Assembly (NCBI GenBank): GCA_900762355.1
Contig: CAAFGE010000001.1
Coordinates: forward strand, 1 to 14,602
DNA from: an uncultured Collinsella sp.
GTDB lineage: Bacteria; Actinomycetota; Coriobacteriia; Coriobacteriales; Coriobacteriaceae
Length of the DNA: 14,602 nt
Direction: 5' to 3'
In this document: in pieces, positions 1-5,121 of the stretch
Layout: the number at the start of each line of letters is the position of its first letter
How positions within the stretch are numbered: the first letter of the stretch is position 1
Translations under genes and position numbers: made by a program
The notes under the pieces: model-generated
The model's input: the letters and a program-made list of their open reading frames with translations, nothing else
What the model was told of the DNA's origin: nothing
Database searches by the model: none

Positions 1-82
1 CCGGAGAGGGGTGCCGTTCGACTTGCATGTGTTAGGCGCGCCGCCAGCGTTCATCCTGAGCCAGGATCGAACTCTCCGTCCA
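1..82 (-). rRNA. 16S ribosomal RNA, 5' end (partial)
   Basis: Read on the minus strand this is the start of a bacterial small-subunit rRNA. The universal 5' primer-site sequence AGAGTTCGATCCTGGCTCAG begins at 75, followed by the conserved GATGAACGCTGGCGGC and AACACATGCAAGTCGAACGG blocks. Aligning with E. coli numbering (position 8 at base 75) puts the mature 5' end near 82. The gene runs off the left edge, so only about 82 nt of roughly 1500 are present. The sequence after GTCGAACGG, in helix 6, resembles Collinsella 16S as I remember it. Transcription is leftwards, the same direction as nearly every gene in the window. Confidence 0.96.
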
Positions 83-557
83 AAATGTATGGGCTTCGAG
101 CCCGTCCGGTCCTCTCAGTCCATCGCTGATCGGTTCCGTTCGATTCATATGGTTTTAGTATAGGAAAAGGAATTTCTCGGGGCCGCCTCTCGGCGGCCTT
201 GCGAAAAACAAATCCAAGTTAGACCATTTCAAATGGTTCGATGTCTGCCCGGATGCGACACAACTGGTGTGTCCATCCTCGCAGTATCCGGTTCTCAAGG
301 TGCACGCCTGGCGGCTGATCCGGTCCGACCGGGCCGCGCGGCAAGGAGATATATTGCCAGACCGCGAAGCCCTGTGGGTCGTCAATTCCACTCTTCACAA
401 GTCCTACACAACATATAGCTTTCTATAGCTAATAGAAAGACTGGTGCGGATCTTCCGCACGTATCAGATGATGACCCTTTGGTTTAGGAATATATAGAGA
501 TCGGTCACCTGTAAGTGTCTATCTACCCGAGCTTTTAGCAATGTAAACCGCGCTTCA
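83..557 (-). other. rRNA leader and upstream region, no gene seen
   Basis: This 475-bp stretch separates the rplT terminator from the 16S gene and should contain the rrn promoter(s) and leader. Small perfect hairpins lie at 91-103 (5-bp arms), 181-198 (GGCCGCC arms, 4-nt loop), 223-237 (7-bp arms), 419-439 (8-bp arms, 5-nt loop) and 444-460 (7-bp arms). Minus-strand -10-like hexamers occur: TATACT at 157-162, without a good -35, and TAGATA at 520-525 with TTTACA at 542-547, spacer 16. I could not settle which is used. Short ORFs here have no ribosome-binding sites or recognisable protein features and I do not call them. Confidence 0.6.
520..547 (-). promoter_or_regulatory. Candidate sigma-A-type promoter upstream of 16S
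   Basis: On the minus strand a TTTACA -35-like hexamer (542-547) and a TAGATA -10-like hexamer (520-525) are separated by 16 bp. The pair lies just downstream of the rplT terminator and reads toward the 16S gene. The distance of about 440 bp to the rRNA start is long, so there may be further promoters closer in, for example around TATACT at 157-162. This is a visual match only. Confidence 0.3.
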
Positions 558-597
558 GATAAAAAGAGGGAGCGCCGCGCACAACGCGACACTCCCC
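558..597 (-). terminator. Intrinsic terminator of the infC-rpmI-rplT operon
   Basis: On the minus strand the segment 596 to 568 folds into a 12-bp stem with two G-U pairs and a 5-nt loop, followed by TCTTTTTAT (567-559). It starts about 20 nt past the rplT stop. The strong GC stem plus U-tract is a classical Rho-independent terminator. It isolates the ribosomal-protein operon from the rRNA operon immediately downstream. Confidence 0.9.
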
Positions 598-617
598 TAG
601 CGATTCAAGAGAATCTA

Positions 618-977
618 TTAGGCCTCGAGAGCCTTCTTGGCGATGGTAGCCAGCTCGTTGAAGGACTCGATGTCCTCGTAAGCCATCTGAGCCAGGACCT
701 TGCGGTCGAGCTCGATGCCGGCAACCTTCAGGCCATGCATGAACTGAGAGTAAGAGATGTCGTTCAGGCGAGCAGCAGCGTTGATACGGGTAATCCAGAG
801 AGAACGGATCTCGCGCTTCTTGTTGCGGCGATCACGATACTGATACTGCAGGGAGTGCTGGACCTGCTCTTTAGCATGCTTGTAAGTACGCGAAGCGGCA
901 CCGTAGTAACCCTTCGCACGGTGCATAACGGTACGGCGCTTCTTCTTGGCGGCAACAGCGCGCTTAATACGTGCCAT
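618..977 (-). CDS. rplT: 50S ribosomal protein L20
   Basis: This 119-aa product is a full-length L20, a primary-binding 23S rRNA protein needed early in 50S assembly. The lysine/arginine-rich N-terminus begins MARIKRAVAAKKKRR and continues into the conserved AKGYYGAASRTYKHAKEQV region. The globular C-terminal half carries the family pattern WITRINAAARLNDISYSQFM and a hydrophobic LNELA-like tail. Length matches the family (about 115-120 aa). The ATG has TAGGAG ten bases upstream. It is the last gene of infC-rpmI-rplT, 46 bp after rpmI, and is followed by a strong terminator. In several bacteria L20 represses this operon, in B. subtilis by acting on the leader, which makes the structured infC leader here relevant. 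Confidence 0.97.
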   Translation of the reverse strand: MARIKRAVAAKKKRRTVMHRAKGYYGAASRTYKHAKEQVQHSLQYQYRDRRNKKREIRSLWITRINAAARLNDISYSQFMHGLKVAGIELDRKVLAQMAYEDIESFNELATIAKKALEA

Positions 978-1023
978 GTTCTATCAACTCCTAGACGGTA
1001 AAACGAAAAACGGGAACGCGAAC

Positions 1024-1215
1024 TTAGGCGAGACGCGACTTGATGACCTTGCGGTCGGCAGCGGCGATCTCGGTCTCCTGACGGAAGCCACGCTTACGCT
1101 TGGTGGACTTCTTGCTCAGGATGTGGCTCTTGAAAGCCTTGGCGCGCATAAGCTTGCCGGTACCAGTCTTGCGGAAACGCTTCTTGGTGCCGCTGTGGGA
1201 CTTCATCTTAGGCAT
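1024..1215 (-). CDS. rpmI: 50S ribosomal protein L35
   Basis: This small basic protein of 63 aa begins MPKMKSHSGTKKRFRKTGTG, the typical L35 N-terminus. It continues with AKAFKSHILSKKSTKRKRGFRQ, which matches the family's conserved SHI-L-KKS-KRKR core. L35 binds the 50S subunit near domain II of 23S rRNA. Start choice is supported by AAGGAG six bases before the ATG. It lies between infC (32 bp upstream) and rplT (46 bp downstream), the usual order for this operon. Size and sequence are ordinary. Confidence 0.97.
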   Translation of the reverse strand: MPKMKSHSGTKKRFRKTGTGKLMRAKAFKSHILSKKSTKRKRGFRQETEIAAADRKVIKSRLA

Positions 1216-1247
1216 GAAATACTCCTTAATCGGTTACAGAACACTAG

Positions 1248-1802
1248 TTACTTGCTATCGCTTGCCGCTTTATCCTCATCGAAGGCGCCCTTAATCGGGG
1301 CGAGCAGCATAAGCATGTTACGGCCTTCCATCTTAGGCTTGGACTCGACCGTAGCGTAAGGCTTGAGATCCTCGGCGAGACGCTCGAGAACGTTAAGGCC
1401 CTGCTCCGGGTGAGCCATCTCACGGCCGCGGAACATGATGGTGATCTTAACGCGTGCGCCCTTCTTGAGGAAACGCAGAACGTGGCCCTTCTTGGTCTCG
1501 TAGTCGCCAACGTCGATCTTGGGTCGGAACTTCATTTCCTTGACCTCGACCTTGGACTGGTTCTTACGAGCAGCCTTGGCCTTCATGGCCTGCTGGTACT
1601 TGAACTTACCGTAGTCCATGACCTTGCAGACCGGCGGCTCCGCGTTGGGAGCGATCTCGACCAGGTCGAGACCCTGATCGTCGGCGACGCGCTGGGCATC
1701 GCGGATGGCGAACAGGCCGAGCTGAGAGCCATCGACGCCAATCAAACGACACGAAGATGCAGTGATCTCGTCGTTGATGCGGGTGTCATCAGACTTAGCT
1801 AT
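1248..1802 (-). CDS. infC: Translation initiation factor IF-3, probable AUA start
   Basis: The product of about 184 aa has the IF3 N-domain (RINDEITASSCRLIGVDGSQLG), the basic linker with the signature EPPVCKVMDYGKFKY, and the C-domain (KEMKFRPKIDVGDYETKKGH through HPEQGLNVLERLAEDL). IF3 binds the 30S subunit, prevents premature subunit joining and checks the start codon. A longer reading from ATG at 1817 is in frame, but that ATG has no Shine-Dalgarno. Instead the bases from that ATG onward (GGAGGT) form an ideal ribosome-binding site seven bases before an ATA codon at 1802-1800, where homology to IF3 begins. Non-AUG infC starts (AUU, AUC, AUA) are known and allow IF3 to repress its own translation. 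I therefore place the start at 1802. rpmI and rplT follow. Confidence 0.9.
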   Translation of the reverse strand: MAKSDDTRINDEITASSCRLIGVDGSQLGLFAIRDAQRVADDQGLDLVEIAPNAEPPVCKVMDYGKFKYQQAMKAKAARKNQSKVEVKEMKFRPKIDVGDYETKKGHVLRFLKKGARVKITIMFRGREMAHPEQGLNVLERLAEDLKPYATVESKPKMEGRNMLMLLAPIKGAFDEDKAASDSK

Positions 1803-1807
1803 TTTCC

Positions 1808-1864
1808 CTACCTCCATTCATAAAAAAATAACCCGGCGCTTCTCAGCAACCAGGTCGTACACAT
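1808..1864 (-). CDS. Possible leader peptide upstream of infC
   Basis: An ATG at 1864 is preceded by GAGG at six bases and opens an 18-codon frame reading MCTTWLLRSAGLFFYEWR. It ends with TAG at 1810-1808, inside the infC ribosome-binding region and five bases before the proposed AUA start. Another in-frame ATG at 1870 would add two codons but has GAGG directly against it. The frame runs right through the terminator hairpin at 1831-1855, so translation would disrupt that hairpin, and its stop is placed for translational coupling to infC. It is too short to be confirmed by homology and may be chance. Confidence 0.35.
   Translation of the reverse strand: MCTTWLLRSAGLFFYEWR
1821..1855 (-). terminator. 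Premature terminator (attenuator) in the infC leader
   Basis: On the minus strand, ACCTGGTTGC and GCGCCGGGT (1855-1831) pair into a nine-pair stem with one bulged base and a TGAGAA loop. It is followed by TATTTTTTTA (1830-1821). This is a textbook intrinsic terminator placed only about 20 nt before the infC start and within the same transcript. No gene ends here, so its natural role is attenuation of infC-rpmI-rplT. An upstream segment (1915-1899) can pair with 1860-1844 and would prevent the terminator from forming. Confidence 0.75.
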
Positions 1865-1993
1865 AGACATCCTCGATTTGAGGAAGAGAATCTAATTTGT
1901 ATGACCAGTCAGCTGCTCATTGGCGCCAAAAGGTGGGAACCCTCGGGTTCCTCTTTAGGGCATTGCGGGAACAACGCCTTGCGAATAATAACA
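1844..1993 (-). promoter_or_regulatory. infC operon promoter and structured leader
   Basis: An extended -10 element TGTTATTAT (minus strand, 1993-1985) lacks a clear -35 and would start a transcript near 1978. The leader then shows successive hairpins: 1978-1959 (GGCGTTG with CAATGCC, one G-U pair), 1951-1936 (perfect 7-bp arms), a 10-bp palindrome at 1929-1920, and a 5-bp hairpin at 1884-1870. The segment 1915-1899 can pair with 1860-1844 at 13 of 17 positions including a G-U pair, which competes with the terminator at 1855-1831. L20- or IF3-responsive leaders control this operon in other bacteria. The ligand here is unknown. Confidence 0.5.
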
Positions 1994-2021
1994 CGTACAG
2001 CGCGTTATCACATTACGTACA

Positions 2022-2045
2022 CGAAAAAGGGGCCTTGACCCCCTT
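2022..2045 (-). terminator. Second copy of the tRNA-Leu terminator
   Basis: On the minus strand AAGGGG (2045-2040) pairs with CCCCTT (2032-2027), followed by a T-run to 2023. It belongs to a second, truncated copy of the tRNA-Leu 3' end plus terminator, and lies about 30 bp upstream of the infC promoter candidate. It may insulate the infC operon from upstream readthrough. Confidence 0.65.
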
Positions 2046-2087
2046 GAACGCTCGCTTGCATGTATGGTGCCCGAGGCGAGACTCGAA
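2041..2087 (-). repeat. Duplicated tRNA-Leu 3' end and flank (copy A)
   Basis: Positions 2041-2087 match 2226-2272 at 46 of 47 bases, an offset of 185 bp. The copy includes the last 23 nt of tRNA-Leu (2065-2087: half of the T-loop, the T-stem 3' strand, the acceptor 3' strand and the encoded CCA) and the sequence leading into a terminator hairpin. It lacks the rest of the tRNA. A tRNA 3'-end copy at a distance is what integrase-made islands leave behind, but no integrase or cargo gene lies between the copies here. A partial duplication or recombination between tRNA genes is equally possible. Confidence 0.85.
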
Positions 2088-2205
2088 GGGCCTTCGCTTC
2101 GCGAAGCCCCGGGCTTCGGGCGCGTGGCGCCCTCGCCACGCTCCGCTACAGACAGGCCACAGGCCTGTTTGCTTAACGCTTCGCGCGCTCACGCGAGTTC
2201 GGCAC
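2088..2205. repeat. Cluster of perfect palindromes between the tRNA 3' copies
   Basis: This GC-rich spacer holds several hairpins in a row: the palindrome CTTCGCGAAG at 2097-2106; 8-bp arms CGAAGCCC/GGGCTTCG around one base at 2102-2118; 8-bp arms GCGTGGCG/CGCCACGC around four bases at 2122-2141; and 7-bp arms ACAGGCC/GGCCTGT around three bases at 2152-2168. It has no plausible coding content. The density of palindromes suggests a mobile intergenic repeat or a structured RNA, but I cannot tell whether it is repeated elsewhere in the genome. Confidence 0.6.
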
Positions 2206-2230
2206 AAAAAAGGGGGCCGCAACCCCCCTT
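2205..2230 (-). terminator. Intrinsic terminator of tRNA-Leu
   Basis: On the minus strand AAGGGGG (2230-2224) pairs with CCCCCTT (2216-2210), followed by a run of T (2211-2206). It lies 20 nt beyond the CCA end of the tRNA-Leu gene and is its probable transcription terminator. The same arrangement is repeated 185 bp further downstream. Confidence 0.8.
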
Positions 2231-2249
2231 GAACGCTCACTTGCATGTA

Positions 2250-2336
2250 TGGTGCCCGAGGCGAGACTCGAACTCGCACGTTGTTGCCAACGGTGGATTT
2301 TGAGTCCACTGCGTCTGCCAATTCCGCCACTCGGGC
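2250..2336 (-). tRNA. tRNA-Leu (anticodon CAA)
   Basis: The minus strand from 2336 to 2250 forms a complete 87-nt class II tRNA. The acceptor stem GCCCGAG pairs with CTCGGGC, the discriminator is A and CCA is encoded. A D-arm with TTGGCAGAC follows. The anticodon stem GTGGA/TCCAC encloses the loop CTCAAAA, giving anticodon CAA, which reads UUG. There is a long variable arm and a T-arm with GTTCGAGTC. The long variable arm and sequence fit leucine. It lies 39 bp after the transglutaminase-like gene and has its own terminator. Its 3' end is duplicated 185 bp downstream. Confidence 0.96.
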
Positions 2337-2375
2337 ACGCAATGCGTGAGTTAGTTTATCACAGCTTTCTACCGA

Positions 2376-3809
2376 TTAGTCCGAAAATGGAACTTCGAGC
2401 ATTTCGATGAGTTCGACCGTGCGGAGCATCTCGCGCTGACGGCATCCGCGACCGTCGACCGAAGCCTCACCCATCTGGTTATCGTAAGGGTCCTCGCGCA
2501 TGCCGTCGAAAGAGGGCTCAAACTCTGCCTGGAATCGATTGTTGGCCACCATACGCCACGGGTCGAGATTGCCAAAGTAGTGACGGCGGCGCCACTCCTC
2601 CCCCATCCTGCGAGCAGAAGATCCAAATGACACGTCGGCGTTGAGCCAACCGGTCTGCGGCGTATAGAACTCTGCCCAGTCGTGCGACCCCACCGAATCG
2701 GGCGCAACATACAGGCCGCTCTGCCAACGGGCAGGCACGCCCGCGATACGGCACATGGTGATAAACGTGAGCGCCATAACGCCGCAATCGCCGCGGAGCG
2801 AATGCGCACAGTCATCGGCAATAGATCCCAAAAGCAAGTACGGCGGCTGATAGCGATAGTCAATATACTGCGTCAGGTAATCATAGATAGCACGGGCGCG
2901 ATCGAGCGGATCCACGAGTCCGTCAACAACACTGGCCGTCAGCTGCTGCAGATACGGCGTGAATGCAATATGCGGACGGTCCTCGGAAATATCCTCGGGC
3001 AGAGGCGCGTCCATACGCGGATGAACCGGAAGTGTGCCACCGTAGACATCACAATAAGCAGCATCGATGTGATAACGATAGGTCACCGAGAATGAGCGTT
3101 CACTCGAAGAAGACCACGAGGCGGTACGCGCCGAAGCGTTCGCGGGAGCAACAGCACCCTCCGGCGTCATGTCGAGAATCTCGACCCGAGACTGCTGGCG
3201 GCAGGCAGCCGCGACGGGAAGCCAAGCGCAAACGGTCTCCCCCTCCAGAGCGCCGGGGACAGACACGGACGCTTTAAGCGTAATGACGCGAGCCAATCCG
3301 TTTTGCGACTCCATCTCCTTGAGCATCTCGTTGCGCAGTGCAATTCCGTCCGTAGGATCGGGACGCATGCCGGGGACCTCATTGGGATATACGCGAAGCG
3401 AATCGAGGAAGTTGTCGAGAACGAACAGCTCGCCATCGATAAAGCGCCAGTCAATACGCTTACGATTAATCAGGTCATCAAACTGCTCTTCGGTAAACTC
3501 TGGCCACTCCTCGCGAATCATCGCAATAGCCTGGTCGCGCGACACCGAAAAATGAAGCGGCGTCTCGAGCATGCGATACCGCTCGGCACGAACACAAGCA
3601 GCCAGCGAAGGCTCGGGGTTCTGCTCCAAAAGGCGATCGCAGGCAGCAACAGCCTGCGTCAAATACCCGGCATCCATAAGACGAAGAATCTCGGGCGGCA
3701 GTCCAACATCGAGATGACGAAAGTCATCACAGCAAACATCAGCAGAGCAACCAACTGGACCCTCGTCAATAACCTTCCCATCCGAAGGCAGCACATTAAT
3801 AACAGCCAT
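2376..3809 (-). CDS. Transglutaminase-like domain protein
   Basis: This 477-aa protein has a transglutaminase-like (papain-fold) core in its C-terminal half. The probable catalytic triad is Cys342 in RGDCGVMALTFITMCRIAGVP, His376 in SHDWAEFYTPQTGW and Asp392 in NADVSF. Spacing and flanking residues fit the transglutaminase/protease-like family, which includes peptidases and hydrolases as well as true transglutaminases. The N-terminal ~100 residues look helical (a TPR-like stretch LMDAGYLTQAVAACDRLLEQNP). The middle region (about 150-290) may be a beta-rich domain like those before such cores. No signal peptide or membrane segment is seen, so it is probably cytoplasmic. I prefer ATG at 3809, with GGAG seven bases upstream, over the in-frame GTG at 3827, which has none. 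Substrate unknown. Confidence 0.8.
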   Translation of the reverse strand: MAVINVLPSDGKVIDEGPVGCSADVCCDDFRHLDVGLPPEILRLMDAGYLTQAVAACDRLLEQNPEPSLAACVRAERYRMLETPLHFSVSRDQAIAMIREEWPEFTEEQFDDLINRKRIDWRFIDGELFVLDNFLDSLRVYPNEVPGMRPDPTDGIALRNEMLKEMESQNGLARVITLKASVSVPGALEGETVCAWLPVAAACRQQSRVEILDMTPEGAVAPANASARTASWSSSSERSFSVTYRYHIDAAYCDVYGGTLPVHPRMDAPLPEDISEDRPHIAFTPYLQQLTASVVDGLVDPLDRARAIYDYLTQYIDYRYQPPYLLLGSIADDCAHSLRGDCGVMALTFITMCRIAGVPARWQSGLYVAPDSVGSHDWAEFYTPQTGWLNADVSFGSSARRMGEEWRRRHYFGNLDPWRMVANNRFQAEFEPSFDGMREDPYDNQMGEASVDGRGCRQREMLRTVELIEMLEVPFSD

Positions 3810-3844
3810 ACCAAAACTCCAAGTCACTAGAACGCTTGAAGCCC

Positions 3845-3873
3845 ATTGTAGCGAGATAAAAAGAAAGCCCCAA
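3845..3873 (-). promoter_or_regulatory. Candidate promoter of the transglutaminase-like gene
   Basis: On the minus strand TTGGGG (3873-3868) and TACAAT (3850-3845) are separated by exactly 17 bp. A start near 3838 would give a 5' UTR of about 30 nt before the ATG at 3809. The -10 matches consensus at five of six positions and the -35 at three. It lies downstream of the long hairpin that follows the aldolase gene, which fits an independent transcript. Confidence 0.45.
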
Positions 3874-3948
3874 CAAGGGAGCCATCAACACCGCTGAACG
3901 GTAGTCAAATAAATAATTCAGCCTCGTAACCCTGCGGCGTTAAACGAA

Positions 3949-4040
3949 GGAAGCCCCGTCCCCCGGAGCTGTTTTCTTGGCGCGACTTCTGGCAAAGCCA
4001 GGTGAGCGCAAAGGAAACAGTGTAGGGGGACGGGGCTTCC
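3949..4040 (-). terminator. 92-nt long hairpin after the aldolase gene
   Basis: Arms 3949-3964 and 4025-4040 are perfect 16-bp inverted repeats. Inside them 3969-3983 and 4006-4020 pair at 13 of 15 positions. The tip has CTGGC/GCCAG at 3989-3993 and 3997-4001 with a 3-nt loop. The whole segment therefore folds as one nearly continuous rod. It begins 20 nt after the fba stop and is the only candidate terminator there, but no U-tract follows on either strand. It could protect the fba mRNA 3' end, be a processed small RNA, or be a palindromic mobile repeat. Confidence 0.6.
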
Positions 4041-4060
4041 GGCGGGAAGTTTAGCGACGC

Positions 4061-4927
4061 TTACGCCTTGTTGACGGAGCCAAACTCCTCCATGAGCTCC
4101 TTGGTGCGGGCAACGATGTTGTCGCGACCAGGCTTGAGGAGCTTGCGGGGGTCAAAGCCCTTGCCCTGCTGATCCTTGCCAGCCTCGATGTACTCGCGAA
4201 CGCCCTTGGCGAAGACGAGCTGCAGGTCGGTGTTGACGTTGATCTTGGAGATACCCAGGGAGATGGCCTTCTTGATCTGATCCTCGGGGATGCCGGTGCC
4301 ACCGTGCAGAACGAGGGGCAGGTCGCCGGTCTCGGCCTTGATCTCGCCCAGACGCTCGAAGGAAAGGCCAGCCCAGTCGGCGGGATACACGCCGTGGATG
4401 TTGCCGATACCGCAGGCGAGGAAGTCGACGCCCAGGTCAGCAATCTGCTTGCACTCAGCGGGGTCAGCGAGCTCGCCGTTGGAGGTCACGCCGTCCTCGG
4501 TGCCGCCGATGCCGCCGACCTCGGCCTCGATGGACATGCCCTTGGAGTGGGCAAGCTCAACGAGCTCCTTGGTGCGGTCGAGGTTAAGCTGGAAGGTCTC
4601 CTCGTGAGAGCCGTCATACATGATGGACGTGAAGCCGGCCTCGATGCACTTGAAGCAGTCCTCGTAAGAACCGTGATCGAGGTGAAGGGCGACGGGAACG
4701 GTAACGCCCGTGGCCTCGACGGCAGCCTTGACCATGTCGGCGCAGACCTTGAAACCGCCCATCCACTTAGCGGCACCAGCGGTGCACTGAAGGATCAGCG
4801 GAGACTTGGCCTCCTCGGCGGCCTGGAGAATAGCCAGGGTCCACTCGAGGTTGTTGGTGTTGAAGGCACCGAGAGCGTACTTGCCGGCCTCGGCCTTCTT
4901 GAGCATGTCTGCTGCGTTGACGAGCAT
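4061..4927 (-). CDS. fba: Class II fructose-1,6-bisphosphate aldolase
   Basis: This 288-aa zinc-dependent aldolase cleaves fructose 1,6-bisphosphate into glyceraldehyde 3-phosphate and DHAP in glycolysis, and runs the reverse in gluconeogenesis. It is cytoplasmic and usually dimeric. Visible signatures are GAFNTNNLEW near residue 20, LHLDHG with catalytic Asp84 and zinc ligand His85, zinc ligands His178 (GNIHG) and His208 (LVLHGGTGIP), and the phosphate/substrate segment NVNTDLQ at 230-236. Length matches the short Gram-positive-type class II enzymes (about 285 aa). The frame stays open upstream to 5194, but ATG at 4927 has a near-perfect AGGAGG eight bases before it and is the standard family start. 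The gene stands alone with a structured 3' end. Tagatose-bisphosphate aldolase is an alternative, less likely. Confidence 0.95.
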   Translation of the reverse strand: MLVNAADMLKKAEAGKYALGAFNTNNLEWTLAILQAAEEAKSPLILQCTAGAAKWMGGFKVCADMVKAAVEATGVTVPVALHLDHGSYEDCFKCIEAGFTSIMYDGSHEETFQLNLDRTKELVELAHSKGMSIEAEVGGIGGTEDGVTSNGELADPAECKQIADLGVDFLACGIGNIHGVYPADWAGLSFERLGEIKAETGDLPLVLHGGTGIPEDQIKKAISLGISKINVNTDLQLVFAKGVREYIEAGKDQQGKGFDPRKLLKPGRDNIVARTKELMEEFGSVNKA

Positions 4928-4967
4928 AAAAGAAACCTCCTGTAAGGTTGCTCCGATAACGCCTGAG

Positions 4968-4995
4968 ATTTTACCACGACATACCCGAGCATAAA
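4968..4995 (-). promoter_or_regulatory. Candidate fba promoter
   Basis: On the minus strand TAAAAT (4973-4968) is a good -10 element and TTTATG (4995-4990) a weak -35, with a 16-bp spacer. Transcription would begin about 35 nt before the fba ATG. A 9-bp inverted repeat with one mismatch lies further upstream (5042-5050 and 5065-5073). It could be a weak terminator for the preceding gene or an operator. Confidence 0.35.
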
Positions 4996-5121
4996 CGTTC
5001 GTTTGTTCACGAATACCATCCGATTGGACAAATTTTGACCGTTTGCCCCACAGAATCGACCCACTGGGGAAAATAGCTTGACGATTGAGCGGTCTTCGTG
5101 GTTCGAAAGACGGCTTCGAGC

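Noticed and set aside
155..391. A 78-codon minus-strand frame upstream of 16S
   Set aside because: No ribosome-binding site or family resemblance was found. It overlaps hairpins and promoter-like sequence in the rRNA upstream region.
2022..2336. A genomic island inserted at tRNA-Leu
   Set aside because: The duplicated 3' end fits an attachment site, but only 185 bp separate the copies and no integrase or cargo is present, so I report a duplication instead of an island.
2013..2342. A 109-codon minus-strand frame covering the tRNA region
   Set aside because: It reads through tRNA-Leu, two terminators and the palindrome cluster. The translation beginning RVAELADAVDSKS is a typical artefact of tRNA sequence.
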